Shown piece after piece: positions 16,648-27,037 of a stretch of DNA of 64,000 nucleotides. The position numbers and the translations under genes are program-made. How positions within the stretch are numbered: position 1 is the first letter of the stretch; every line of letters starts with the position of its first letter. The notes below the pieces were generated by a model. That model saw only the letters and a program-made list of their open reading frames with translations, was not told the origin of the DNA and did not search any database. This stretch comes from an uncultured Fodinibius sp. (GTDB lineage Bacteria; Bacteroidota; Rhodothermia; Balneolales; Balneolaceae): positions 248,001 to 312,000 of the forward strand of contig CAJXMW010000002.1 of the NCBI GenBank assembly GCA_913056235.1. Reading direction: 5' to 3'.

Positions 16648-19600
16648 TTGTACAACGGTTTCGTGCAGCTCAAAGCATCTTTTTTTTCAATTTTATGTGT
16701 TCTTTTCTGCCTGGTTGCGTCGATAGCAAGCCCAGAGAAGAGCCTTGCCCAGGATAAGCCTGATTCGCTGGCGGCTTTTACGGCTACCGAGGCCGATACC
16801 CTTCCGCGGTTGTACCGCCCTCCGCAAGTTTCTTATCCATTTTTTAAACCACTGCCCAAACTTTTCTATATCCAGTTGCCGGAAGAGGAAACTTACATTC
16901 AGCGCGACTCAACCGGCATTTATCGAAGTCAGCGGCTACTTTTCGAGACCCCTGTCGGCTTTCCGCACGTGATGACTTTTGAAGAATATTCTCAACGTTC
17001 CAAAGAGCATGCAATACGGCAAAACTGGAATCAGCTCGTGCAAGAACAGCAGGCCGGTGATCAGCAGCGCCGAGGCTTGCTTGATTTCAATATGGAAATT
17101 CCGGGCGGTGAGGAATCGACTTTCACGACTATTTTTGGCAAGCCGGAGGTAAATTTGCGCATCAATGGGACGGCCAATATGAATGTGGGCGCCTCCATTC
17201 AGACAACCGAGAATCCCGAAATTCCCGAAGATCAGCGCCGGCAGGTAGATCCAACATTTGAGCAGAGTCTCAAACTGAATATTCAGGGTAATATTGGCGA
17301 TAAGCTCTCCATACAAACCGATTGGGATACCGAGCGCGATTTCGACTTTATGAACCGCCTCAACATTGTGTACCAGGGCTATGAGGATGAAATTTTGCAG
17401 CGGCTCGAGCTGGGGAACGTATCCATGCAGACAGGCAATTCGTTGATTCGCGGCGGTAATGCACTTTTTGGAGTCAAATCAGTGGCGCAGATTGGCTCGT
17501 TAAAGCTTACTTCCGTGCTGTCGCAACAGGAGGGCGAAAGCAATACCGAGACCATTTCTGGCGGTGCACAAGAGCAGAATATTTCTATTCGTCCCGGTGA
17601 TTATGAATCAGATCGCCACTTTTTCCTCGACTTCTTTACACGTCAGGAATTTGAGAATAACGTGTCAAATCCTCAGCAGCAGGGTCAGGCGTTGCAGTTG
17701 ACCGAGGTAAACGTATGGGCGCTGCGCGAGACCTCAAATTCCCAGGAGGGTGAACGACAGGCTATTGCCTTGGGAGAATTAGGGGTAGCTTTAAATGAGC
17801 AGGATAGCACTTTTTCTCCACCCAATGGCGACCAGGATCAGTTTACTGACAATTTGCTGGACCAGTACCGCGATCCGGCACAGGGCGTTTCGGCTTCGGA
17901 TTTCGGAGTAGATCCCTCAACCTTTGTAGAAGGATATTTCGTACCGCTACAAGAGGGAGCTGACTATGAGCTGAATCGCAACTTGGGGTATATTTCACTA
18001 AAACGGAATCTTGGATCCCGTCAGGCGCTGGCGGTGTCTTTTAAATATCGCAATCCTCAGACAGGGCAGACTATTAGCGTGGGCGACGTAAGCCAGGGTG
18101 GTAGCAACCGTATCTTCCTGAAGCTTATTCGCCCGCAAACCGTGACCACGAACAATATCCTTTGGGATCTGATGATGAAAAATGTGTATTCGCTTGGGGT
18201 ACAGAATCTATCACAAGAGGGGTTGGATCTTGATGTGAAATTTACCGAGCAGAACGTCCCCAGCAGTTCCCTTCCGGGCCGCGAGACCACTTTACTGCGC
18301 GATCTTGGGCTCGACCGCGTTGATCAGCAGGGCGCCGTAAATCCCGATAATAAGGTAGACTTTAGTACGACGGTTTTGAATCCTGCCTCAGGCAAACTGA
18401 TATTTCCCTACTTGCAGCCATTTGGAGACCGTATCCGGGAGATACTATCGGGAACAGGACTGCCCAGCGGGCAGATCAGTGATATCACCTTTAATGAGCT
18501 CTATAACCAGAAAAAGGTTAACGCCAACCAGAGCTCCAAAAACAGCTTCTATCTGATTGAGGGGAAGTCGAAGGGCAGTATTTCGGCCAGCTATTCACTG
18601 GGATATTCATTGGTGGAAGGTTCCGTGAAGGTGTTCGCCAACGGAAAGGAGCTGCAAGAGGGTACCGATTATGCTGTGGACTATTCCATTGGCAGTATCA
18701 CCATCCTCAATGAACAGTACCTGCAGAAAGGGCAGGAGATCAAAATTGAGTACGAAAACAACCAACTTACACAGATTGGCAAGAAAAGTTTTACCGGGGT
18801 GCGTGCGGAGTACCAATTTACCGATAACATCACGCTGGGCAGCACCTATTTCAACCTGAAAGAGCAGCCGTTGCAGGACAAAATTCGCATCGGCGATGAG
18901 CCGGTAAACAACTCCGTTATTGGCCTTGATGCCAATGCTTATTTTGAAGCTCCCTGGCTTACCCGCCTGATTGATCAGGTACCACTGCTGCAGACCAAAG
19001 AGAATTCCAGCCTGTCGTTCAGCGGTGAGTTTGCCCAGCTACGTCCCGATGTGGCGCAGACCAGCGCGGTGAGTGATGCCATCGAAAGTGGGCGCCTGTT
19101 TGAGGATGAAGAAAATGGCCTCTCCTTTATTGATGATTTTGAGGGATCAGATATCAGCCTCAGTTTTATGAATCCCTCGCGCTGGAATCTTGCGGCAGCT
19201 CCTGCGGCCGTGCCCGGCTATGTCCCAGACGAGCCGTTTTTCGAGCCTGATCCACCAGAGACCCCCTCTAATACTATTCCCGACAAGGTGGCCCGATCCG
19301 ATCTCCGTAGTCAGTTTTCCTGGTACAGCATCCCACAGAATATTGATCAGATTTTGGGTGGTGTAAACTATACACCAGAGACGCAGCAGGTAAAAGTTAC
19401 AGATGTATTCCCCAATCGGGACGTTCTGACGGAAGAGAATTTTATTAACACTCTGGATATCTATTACGATCCCACAAAACGTGGACCCTATAACTACAAT
19501 GAGAACCTCAGGAATCTACTCGAGAATGAGCCGCAGCGCACCTGGGGCGGAATGACGACCACGTTGCCCTCTGGGCAGGAAGACCTAACGCAAAATAATA

Positions 19601-22600
19601 TTGAGTTTCTCGAATTCTGGGTGCAACCAGTCTTGCCGGATGGGCGTGCTCCTAGTGCCCAAGATCTGCAAGATTATGAGGGCAAAATGTATATCGATAT
19701 CGGGACGGTGTCGGAAGATGTCATTCCCAATTTTAAAACCAATACCGAGGATGGATTGGTGCGTCGCCCCAATGATTTGCAGGAAGACCTCATTTCGGCT
19801 CCGGCGCGATCGTATATCCCAGTGCCACCACCCGCGCCCGAGGGACAGTTTTCCAATGAGACTAGAGCGCTGGCGGATGTAGGCCTTGACGGGGCGCCCA
19901 ACACCGAAGGAATTAATGGCAAGAACGAACAGAATCTTTTTTCAGATTTTATACAGGCGATGGCTTCGTCCTATGGTACCGGCAGTCGGATGTATCAGCA
20001 AATTCAAAAAGATCCGTCTAATGATGATTACGTCTATTATGGAGAAGACAAGGTTGAAGGCCAGAAACTCCAGGAGCGCTTTATGCGGATGTATGGTTAT
20101 CAGGATGGGAATACCCCGCCCAATCAAGGCGACAAGCGCGCGGTGACCAACAAGCCAGACACCGAGGGACTGATTACCCCGTCGATTGTAGAGCAGAACA
20201 ATTCCTACTTCCAGTATGAGATGGAGTGGAATCCGGCCGATTTTTCGGAGCTGGAGCCGGCTACTGAAGGCAATTATATTGTAGATAAGGTCGAAGGCGC
20301 CAATCAGTCTGATCGATGGTACCAGGTGCGCATTCCATTGGAAGACTGGATCCGTAAAGTGGGCGGTATCGATAATTTTCAAAATATCTCGTATATAAGA
20401 GTTTGGCTGTCAGGATATGAAAAGCCTTTTACACTCCGTTTTGCTACGTTCGAGATGGTGGGTAGCCAGTGGCGGCCTGCCGAAAATGTAGATCAGCAGC
20501 AAGGAGCTACGCAGGGTGACTTCAACATTTCATCTGTAAACATCGAGGAAAATAGCCAGCGCGAGCCCATTCCGTACCGTCAACCCGAAGGCGCTATTCG
20601 CGCGACTAACCGGGGTCGTCAACGTCAGACGATTGCCAACGAGCAGTCTATTGTGATGAACGTGGAGAGCCTGGCCGGCGGTGAGCTCAAGATGATGAAG
20701 CGGGTGTATCCGGGTGGCCTCAATATGATAAACTATTCAAATGTACGGATGTTTGTCCATGGTGAAGGATACGAAAAACGTAATGAGGCTGAGCTGGTCA
20801 TGCGATTTGGTACCGATCTAACCAATAATTACTACGAATACCGGCAGCCCATTTCGCCATCTGATCCTGAATATCAGTTTACCAATGAGCCCCTCAGCGA
20901 TCTGAGTGAGGCTGAGCGTAATACCGAGGCCCGGGAGGTATGGCTGTATAATGAAAACAGCATGAATATTGTGATGCGCGCCTTTAACGAGCTGAAGCAG
21001 TTGCGTGATCAGCAGAGCGTGGATCAGAGTGAAGTGTATGAGTGTACAAACTGTAGTCAACTGTTGCAGAATGCTCCGCCGGGTGCCAAGATCGCTATCA
21101 AGGGCAATCCATCGCTCGATCGGATCGGTGAAATCGGGATGGGGATACAGAATCCATTTGATCCGCAAAATCCGGATGGTGGCGGCGAGCCATCGCTTAA
21201 CGGGCAGTTTTGGTTTAACGAGCTTCGGGTCTCCGGTTTTGACAATCAATCAGGATGGGCCGCTAATGCCAAAGCGGAGGTTAAGCTTGCAGATTTCGCA
21301 TCCTTCAATGCTAACTTTAACCGCGAGACCGATGGCTTTGGCGCTTTGGATTCGCGGTTGGGGCAGCGCCGTCTTTCGGATGTGCTGGCCTACGATCTGA
21401 ACTCGACGGTAAACATGCACAAGTTGATTCCCGACCGGTACGGCTGGAATATTCCGGTGACGCTTTCGACGCGCAGATCATCTTCTACTCCGCGTTATCT
21501 ACCCAACCAGGGTGACGTGCGTATCTCGGAGTTCAAGAATGCTGTGAATGCCCGTAATGATATCAGCGAACAGCAAAAGCAGCAGATTATCGAACGGCGA
21601 ATTCAGCAAAGTCAGACGGTAACTGAAAGCTATTCGGTGAATGTGTCGAATTTGTCAAAGTCGCGATCGAAGTCGAAACTAGTGGAATATACGCTCGATA
21701 AAACAACGCTCAACTACGTTTACAATACTACTAATCGTCGAAATCCTGAGTATAGCCGCCGGGATAACTGGAACTACAGTGGGTCGCTGCGCTATGACGT
21801 GAGTTTCCGGAATACCCAGCTCTTTCGGCCGTTCGGCTTTTTGGGCGGAGTACCGATTCTGAGTCCGTTAGCTGGCCTGCAGTTGGGATATACGCCCGCC
21901 TCTATCAACGCTTCGGTGGGTATCGATCGAGAATATGATGAGCAGGTCCGACGCATCACGCAAGGAGAGACTCAAAGTCCGCTGCAGCAGACGCATAGCT
22001 TTACCTACGACACCCAGTTTGGGTTTGGATACAACCTGACGCCCTCTATAAAAACAACCTTCCGCAGTCGTTCGGTGTTTGACCTGTCGAATGCTGGTAT
22101 CGAGCAGGTAGAGCCCGGCGACCCGATGGCCGACTCTACCCGTTTTGCTGTAAAACCCTCCTTTGATGTGCTGCAAGATGTGGTGTTTGATTCTCTCTCG
22201 TCCCGCCGCAGCAATTACGAGGAGGCTTATACGGCCGGCTGGCAGCCGCGGCTAAGCAATATTGGAGCATTGAGCTGGGTCAACTATTCAGTCAACTATG
22301 GCGGCGGATATCAATGGCGCAACAGCCCGCTCGGTTCAGATTTAGGAGCTAATATTTCAAATAACTTTTCCCTGAACCAGACCCTCGATTTTGATATCCG
22401 AAGCCTGCTGAATGGCATGGGTTGGTATCGTAGTTTGCAAGATGATGATTCCGGCAATCGCCAGCCCACAGAGCAGGATACGGCGGGCGGCTCGGGTTAT
22501 TCGCAGGGACAGCTTGGCGAAGGTATAGCAGATATCGGAAAGAAGAGCCTGGCGGCGCTGCTCAGTTTTCAGTCGCTGGATATATCATTTAATATCTCCA

Positions 22601-23904
22601 AGAGCTCCCTTCAGAGTGGTTATGCCGGGAATTCCCAGTTTTTCTATATGTTTGGCGGCGATGAGTTTACGCCTCCTTTTGCTTATCGCACCGGATTCAA
22701 GGATGAAATTGGGCTGCAGAATTTGATCGATAATCCCAGTGAGACCTCGAGTCTGCAGTTGCCATTCAACAAGAATTTAACGGACGATATCACGGTAGGC
22801 TCGCGGCTGCAGCCATTTGATAACTTTACCATCGATCTGACCTGGAACTCCAAGTGGAATGTGAATACGACCCGGTCGATTACAATTGAGCCGAATCAGA
22901 ATTTAAATGTGATTCGATCGGAGAACGGATCCATCAGCTCCAGCATTTGGGCATTTGGCCAAGGATACGGTTCATTTTTTCGAAAACAACTGTCTACCGC
23001 ATTTGGGGACATCAATTCAGGTAGTACGGTTATTACCGATTCTACCGGCAACAATGACGGCCATTCGGTGCTTGAGAAGCGAACCATGCAGGAAGACTTT
23101 CGCCAAGCGTATTTGCTGTTCAGCAGTGGGGCTATCGGTGATCGCAACTTTACGCCTTTCCCATTGCCTGGCTGGCGTGTGACGTGGACAGGACTCGAGA
23201 AGTGGATCCCGTACCTGGGTGATTTTATGTCCCGCGCCTCCATTTCGCACAACTACAGCGGTACGTATCGTCTGGGATGGGTATTTAATGCCGATCAGAG
23301 TCAGCTGCCGGATATTTCTCTGGGAGCTTATTCTATCACCAACCGAAGACCCGAATATGAACCTAAGAGCATCAATATCGAAAAGAAATTCAGTCCGCTC
23401 ATCGGACTGAATGTGACCTGGCAGTCCGATCTACGGACGAATATTCAATACGAGTACAGCAAGGTGACCAGCCTGGCGCTTTCGAACTCTACGGTGATTG
23501 AGCGGATGTCGAAAGGACTGAAGCTGACGTTTGCCTATACGATTCGCGATTTTAAGCTGCCGTTTTTCCCACGTCTCGAAAATGCTGTTGATTTTACAAT
23601 CAATGGCAGCTATATCGAGGATGTGGAAACAAAATTTCAGCTCGACTCTGATCTGGATCAGGCGCTCCTGGCCGGCCCAGATGAAATCGTTAAAAATCCC
23701 GATGATGCCGAGTTTTCGGGCACTACTACCGGCGGACAGGCGCGCATTAATGGCTCGGCGGTTATCGGCTATCAGTTCTCACAAACTATTCAGGCTAATT
23801 TTGAATACAGCTACAGCAAGCTGGTTCCTAAAACTTCAGGCGTCTATGGCCGCACCGACCACGATATCCGATTTAATATTGTGGTATCGATTAGTTCTAG
23901 CTAA
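16648..23904 (+). CDS. sprA: Cell-surface translocon SprA/Sov of the type IX secretion system
   Basis: 2,418 residues, the size expected for SprA, the very large outer-membrane barrel through which T9SS cargo leaves. Visible: a signal peptide ending in KSLAQ; the family's N-terminal motif region FGKPEVNLRINGTAN; DKLSIQTDWDTERDFDF; repeated soluble and strand segments with the VFANGKELQEGTDYAVDY type; Pro-rich middle; and a C-terminal barrel end with EYSYSKLVPKTSGVYG and a terminal Phe-Asn-Ile strand. No ATG begins the frame. TTG 16648 is the first usable codon after an in-frame stop at 16633, and GTG 16663 is an alternative giving a more standard signal peptide. Monocistronic. The DUF5103 plug at 188-1498 should be its partner. 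Confidence 0.95.
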   Translation: MYNGFVQLKASFFSILCVLFCLVASIASPEKSLAQDKPDSLAAFTATEADTLPRLYRPPQVSYPFFKPLPKLFYIQLPEEETYIQRDSTGIYRSQRLLFETPVGFPHVMTFEEYSQRSKEHAIRQNWNQLVQEQQAGDQQRRGLLDFNMEIPGGEESTFTTIFGKPEVNLRINGTANMNVGASIQTTENPEIPEDQRRQVDPTFEQSLKLNIQGNIGDKLSIQTDWDTERDFDFMNRLNIVYQGYEDEILQRLELGNVSMQTGNSLIRGGNALFGVKSVAQIGSLKLTSVLSQQEGESNTETISGGAQEQNISIRPGDYESDRHFFLDFFTRQEFENNVSNPQQQGQALQLTEVNVWALRETSNSQEGERQAIALGELGVALNEQDSTFSPPNGDQDQFTDNLLDQYRDPAQGVSASDFGVDPSTFVEGYFVPLQEGADYELNRNLGYISLKRNLGSRQALAVSFKYRNPQTGQTISVGDVSQGGSNRIFLKLIRPQTVTTNNILWDLMMKNVYSLGVQNLSQEGLDLDVKFTEQNVPSSSLPGRETTLLRDLGLDRVDQQGAVNPDNKVDFSTTVLNPASGKLIFPYLQPFGDRIREILSGTGLPSGQISDITFNELYNQKKVNANQSSKNSFYLIEGKSKGSISASYSLGYSLVEGSVKVFANGKELQEGTDYAVDYSIGSITILNEQYLQKGQEIKIEYENNQLTQIGKKSFTGVRAEYQFTDNITLGSTYFNLKEQPLQDKIRIGDEPVNNSVIGLDANAYFEAPWLTRLIDQVPLLQTKENSSLSFSGEFAQLRPDVAQTSAVSDAIESGRLFEDEENGLSFIDDFEGSDISLSFMNPSRWNLAAAPAAVPGYVPDEPFFEPDPPETPSNTIPDKVARSDLRSQFSWYSIPQNIDQILGGVNYTPETQQVKVTDVFPNRDVLTEENFINTLDIYYDPTKRGPYNYNENLRNLLENEPQRTWGGMTTTLPSGQEDLTQNNIEFLEFWVQPVLPDGRAPSAQDLQDYEGKMYIDIGTVSEDVIPNFKTNTEDGLVRRPNDLQEDLISAPARSYIPVPPPAPEGQFSNETRALADVGLDGAPNTEGINGKNEQNLFSDFIQAMASSYGTGSRMYQQIQKDPSNDDYVYYGEDKVEGQKLQERFMRMYGYQDGNTPPNQGDKRAVTNKPDTEGLITPSIVEQNNSYFQYEMEWNPADFSELEPATEGNYIVDKVEGANQSDRWYQVRIPLEDWIRKVGGIDNFQNISYIRVWLSGYEKPFTLRFATFEMVGSQWRPAENVDQQQGATQGDFNISSVNIEENSQREPIPYRQPEGAIRATNRGRQRQTIANEQSIVMNVESLAGGELKMMKRVYPGGLNMINYSNVRMFVHGEGYEKRNEAELVMRFGTDLTNNYYEYRQPISPSDPEYQFTNEPLSDLSEAERNTEAREVWLYNENSMNIVMRAFNELKQLRDQQSVDQSEVYECTNCSQLLQNAPPGAKIAIKGNPSLDRIGEIGMGIQNPFDPQNPDGGGEPSLNGQFWFNELRVSGFDNQSGWAANAKAEVKLADFASFNANFNRETDGFGALDSRLGQRRLSDVLAYDLNSTVNMHKLIPDRYGWNIPVTLSTRRSSSTPRYLPNQGDVRISEFKNAVNARNDISEQQKQQIIERRIQQSQTVTESYSVNVSNLSKSRSKSKLVEYTLDKTTLNYVYNTTNRRNPEYSRRDNWNYSGSLRYDVSFRNTQLFRPFGFLGGVPILSPLAGLQLGYTPASINASVGIDREYDEQVRRITQGETQSPLQQTHSFTYDTQFGFGYNLTPSIKTTFRSRSVFDLSNAGIEQVEPGDPMADSTRFAVKPSFDVLQDVVFDSLSSRRSNYEEAYTAGWQPRLSNIGALSWVNYSVNYGGGYQWRNSPLGSDLGANISNNFSLNQTLDFDIRSLLNGMGWYRSLQDDDSGNRQPTEQDTAGGSGYSQGQLGEGIADIGKKSLAALLSFQSLDISFNISKSSLQSGYAGNSQFFYMFGGDEFTPPFAYRTGFKDEIGLQNLIDNPSETSSLQLPFNKNLTDDITVGSRLQPFDNFTIDLTWNSKWNVNTTRSITIEPNQNLNVIRSENGSISSSIWAFGQGYGSFFRKQLSTAFGDINSGSTVITDSTGNNDGHSVLEKRTMQEDFRQAYLLFSSGAIGDRNFTPFPLPGWRVTWTGLEKWIPYLGDFMSRASISHNYSGTYRLGWVFNADQSQLPDISLGAYSITNRRPEYEPKSINIEKKFSPLIGLNVTWQSDLRTNIQYEYSKVTSLALSNSTVIERMSKGLKLTFAYTIRDFKLPFFPRLENAVDFTINGSYIEDVETKFQLDSDLDQALLAGPDEIVKNPDDAEFSGTTTGGQARINGSAVIGYQFSQTIQANFEYSYSKLVPKTSGVYGRTDHDIRFNIVVSISSS

Positions 23905-23952
23905 TCTTAAGCTGATGACTGGGTTTGTCATCGGACGAGGGAACAAGGCTAA

Positions 23953-25551
23953 TCACGAAGTTGCTGGAACTTCATGTTCTTTTTGGAAGTGACTTTTGAG
24001 GACAATTCCAATGCCAATACCTGTGGTCAGGAGCATCAAGATCGGTAGCCAATCTCCAAAGCGAGCGTAGAGTGTTTGAGATGTTAATACCGGCACGTCA
24101 TAGCGAAAAGCTGTTTCCGTCCAGTATTCGGTTTCTACCTTGATGGCCCCATCAGGTGAAATAATTCCCGAAATGCCGTTGTTGGCGCTTCGTACAATCC
24201 ATCGGTCAAATTCGATAGCGCGGAGACGGGCGTAGGCAAAATGCTGCTCGTGTCCGCTGGTGTTACCCCACCAGCCGTCGTTGGTGATGATCGTCAGGTA
24301 GCCGGATCCGTCTTGCACGTATTCACGCACCCAGTTCGGGAATACCGAATCGTAGCAGATAAGTGCCGGTGTGCTGGTGGATCCCACTGTAAACTGGTCG
24401 GCTTGATGTCCTTTGCCATACTGCTGGGCGTTATTCCAGTTGACCAGTCCGAACACATCAATGGCATTTAAAAAATGCACAAACGGCACGCGCTCCACGA
24501 TAGGCACGAGGTTGTGCTTGCGGTATACGTCCATTGATTTATTGGGATAAAAACTGAGTGCCGAGTTGAAGGGCAGATAGGGGCCGCGATCAGAATAATA
24601 GGGCAGTGGCGGTGCTTCAGAAGCGTTGTAGAATTGAAAATAGGTGGCCCCGGCGATAATGGTATTGCGCCATCGCTTGGCTCGCTGGTTCCAAAGCTCC
24701 TTGGTCTTGGCGGCGGTGTTGTTAAACGAATCCAGGTTCGACATGCGAGCCTGGATGGCATTTTCGGGATAGACGACGAGCTGTGTGCTATCGGTGCGTA
24801 CCGGTTCTGTTAATTCCAGCAGGTGGTCGTGGGCTTCGTAAGGAGAAGGAAAGCCACCATCAGGTTTGTAGGAGTCGAAATTGGGCTGTACTACCACCAC
24901 TTCTTGGGTGGTTTCTGGCTCGGTGGGAGTGGAAGATAGCGAAATCAGAACTGACCACAGCGGAAACACAGCTAAAACACAGCCAAGCGTAATTTTCGTA
25001 GATTGCAATGGCTTTTTAACCAGCTGATAGGCCAGGGCGGCAGAAAATATCACCCAGAACGAAATACCCCAGTAGCCGGTAACTGAGATGTACTGCACCA
25101 GGCTCGGGACGTTGGCCCATGCATTGCCGATCGTCAGCCACGGCCAGGCCAGATCCCACTGGTGATGAAAATATTCGTAGCTGATCCAGCTGCCAGTTTG
25201 GAGCAGCGCGATGAGCCACGGTTTTAGTTTTTGCTGCTGCATCTTGTACTGTAGCATCACCGGAACGGTCATCACCGCAGCATTGGCCAGAATGGCGGCT
25301 ACACCGCCGGCTACGGTGGCCATCACCAACCAGTAGGTGGTAATGATGTTCCATAGCACAAAGCCCGGATAAGTCCAGTATGCGGCTTCTCGGGCTGAGC
25401 TGGAGAGATTAATGATGCGGAAGACCAACAGAAATGCCGGAAATACCAAGAAGGGCAGGGGAAAGGGCGGCCAGCTTAATCCCAGCAGTAGTCCTACAGA
25501 AAGCGTCAATGCCCACTTCGTGTTCCAGATGTAATCAATAAAATTCTTCAT
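23953..25551 (-). CDS. lnt: Apolipoprotein N-acyltransferase
   Basis: 532 residues. Inner-membrane enzyme that adds the third acyl chain to lipoproteins. About six N-terminal membrane helices (including GLSWPPFPLPFLVF) are followed by a periplasmic nitrilase domain. The catalytic triad is visible as Glu in VVYPEN (near 262), Lys in YRKHNLVPIVERVPF (near 344) and Cys in LICYDSVFP (near 397), and NDGWWGNTSGHEQH is conserved. The ATG overlaps the rsmI stop by four bases (ATGA). The 48 bases to the convergent sprA end hold only a 6-bp hairpin (23914-23932). Confidence 0.95.
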   Translation of the reverse strand: MKNFIDYIWNTKWALTLSVGLLLGLSWPPFPLPFLVFPAFLLVFRIINLSSSAREAAYWTYPGFVLWNIITTYWLVMATVAGGVAAILANAAVMTVPVMLQYKMQQQKLKPWLIALLQTGSWISYEYFHHQWDLAWPWLTIGNAWANVPSLVQYISVTGYWGISFWVIFSAALAYQLVKKPLQSTKITLGCVLAVFPLWSVLISLSSTPTEPETTQEVVVVQPNFDSYKPDGGFPSPYEAHDHLLELTEPVRTDSTQLVVYPENAIQARMSNLDSFNNTAAKTKELWNQRAKRWRNTIIAGATYFQFYNASEAPPLPYYSDRGPYLPFNSALSFYPNKSMDVYRKHNLVPIVERVPFVHFLNAIDVFGLVNWNNAQQYGKGHQADQFTVGSTSTPALICYDSVFPNWVREYVQDGSGYLTIITNDGWWGNTSGHEQHFAYARLRAIEFDRWIVRSANNGISGIISPDGAIKVETEYWTETAFRYDVPVLTSQTLYARFGDWLPILMLLTTGIGIGIVLKSHFQKEHEVPATS

Positions 25552-26231
25552 TCACTGTATGATTTTGGGGCGATGACCACAACAATTTCACCTTTGATTT
25601 CATCTCGTAGTTGAAACGTATCAAAAACGGTTTTAAGCGGGCCGCGCACCACTTCTTCAAATTTTTTAGTGAGCTCGCGACAGACGGCTGCCATCCTCTG
25701 ATCGCCCATGTATTTGCGCAGCTCCTCGAGCAACTTTTGCAGTCGGTAGGGACTTTCGTATATCACGATGGATCGTTCTTCATCCACAAGCTGCTTGAGT
25801 CGTTTTTGCCGACCCTTTTTCTGTGGCAGAAAGCCCTCGTACACATATTTATCGCACGGCAGTCCGCTGGCAACCAGGGCGGTAGTGGCGGCATCCGGAC
25901 CTGGAATTACCGACACCGAATGACCGGCCTGGTGAGCGGCGCGTACGGCAAGAAATCCGGGATCGGAAATACCAGGCATGCCAGCATCGGAAATAATGGC
26001 TACATTTTGACGGGCATCGAGGATGTTCATCAAGTGTTCGAGCTTTTGGTGCTCGTTATGCTGGTGAAATGCAAACGTTTGCGCGTCGATGGCCAGATGA
26101 TTTAGCAGTACGCTTGAAGTGCGCGTATCTTCACAGGCTATGTAGTCCACGGAATCCAACACATGACGGGCGCGCTCAGAGATGTCTTCCAGGTTTCCAA
26201 TGGGGGTTGCGACGATGTAGAGCGTACTCAA
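25548..26231 (-). CDS. rsmI: 16S rRNA 2'-O-ribose C1402 methyltransferase
   Basis: 227 residues, a little short for the family (about 280 in E. coli, where a C-terminal extension is present). Uses SAM to methylate C1402 in the decoding centre. Signatures visible: TPIGNLEDISERA at the N-terminus, CEDTRTSSVLLNH, SDAGMPGISDPG for SAM binding, and IYESPYRLQKLLEEL. Starts the rsmI-lnt operon. The 232 bases upstream to the divergent VOC gene show no recognisable element. Confidence 0.95.
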   Translation of the reverse strand: MSTLYIVATPIGNLEDISERARHVLDSVDYIACEDTRTSSVLLNHLAIDAQTFAFHQHNEHQKLEHLMNILDARQNVAIISDAGMPGISDPGFLAVRAAHQAGHSVSVIPGPDAATTALVASGLPCDKYVYEGFLPQKKGRQKRLKQLVDEERSIVIYESPYRLQKLLEELRKYMGDQRMAAVCRELTKKFEEVVRGPLKTVFDTFQLRDEIKGEIVVVIAPKSYSE

Positions 26232-26463
26232 ATGTTTAGCCTTGGTTATTGTTTAAATCCGTGGGAAAGTAACAAAAACTACGTAACTATTTCGAGTGAA
26301 CTTTATGTCTTTTAACGACATATCGAGATCTTTTAAAGGCTGAAAATGATATCCAAAAAGGGTATACTGTGCTGCATTCGAAAAAATGAATGTTGGCGAC
26401 ATAATTTGCTGTTTACAATCCTGTCAGAATTACTGATCTAACAATTAACAACGATACATAATT

Positions 26464-26856
26464 ATGGTAGATTTTAATCCATCAGGTATTAATCACATCA
26501 CAATTCGAGTTAACGACATTGAGCGAGCGGAAGAATTTTACGGGGATATCCTGGGTTTTGAGCTGCTGCGAAAAATGGGGCAGAGTATGGCTGTTTACCA
26601 GGTTGGTGAAGAGGATACTCTAGTGCTGGTAGAAGCTGAGACGAGCTACGATCCCTCATCCCGCGACTACCGCGTTGATCACTTTGGCTTTTATCTGGAT
26701 TCTGAAGAGAAGGTGGATGAGCTGGCCGAGTATTTTCGCGAGAAAGAGGTGACTATTATGAGTGGACCGGCCAACCGCAAGCGGGGACGATTTGTGTTTA
26801 TTTCGGATCCCGACGGTAATATGCTGGAATTCTTTTATGAGGAAGACGACGAATAA
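26464..26856 (+). CDS. VOC-family (glyoxalase/dioxygenase superfamily) protein
   Basis: 130 residues with two beta-alpha-beta-beta-beta modules. Candidate metal ligands fit the superfamily: His in INHITIRV (first strand), His in VDHFGFYL (start of the second module) and Glu in GNMLEFFYE (last strand). RAEEFYGDILGFELL is the usual helix of module one. The substrate cannot be read from the sequence; lactoylglutathione lyase, fosfomycin resistance and ring-cleavage enzymes share this fold. Single gene. Confidence 0.85.
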   Translation: MVDFNPSGINHITIRVNDIERAEEFYGDILGFELLRKMGQSMAVYQVGEEDTLVLVEAETSYDPSSRDYRVDHFGFYLDSEEKVDELAEYFREKEVTIMSGPANRKRGRFVFISDPDGNMLEFFYEEDDE

Positions 26857-26874
26857 TGGGATGTTGTGACCAAG

Positions 26875-26945
26875 TGACAAGGTTGGAATAGTGACACTCT
26901 GAATCTTTTAGTTTGTCGCGAATTCCAACTTCCGTAACTTTGTCA
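26875..26945. repeat. Nested inverted repeats before grpE
   Basis: GTTGGAAT (26882-26889) pairs with ATTCCAAC (26922-26929), and TGACAA (26875-26880) pairs with TTGTCA (26940-26945). They lie 93-163 bases before the grpE start. The motif GTGAC also recurs three times (26866, 26874, 26891). Function unknown; no CIRCE element was seen. Confidence 0.35.
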
Positions 26946-27037
26946 TTAGAAATAGAGGTAATAATCTGTGGCATATTATTTGCATACAAACACAGTCAAA
27001 GAAACAAAAAGAATTTAATAGATAGATATTGTTCCAC

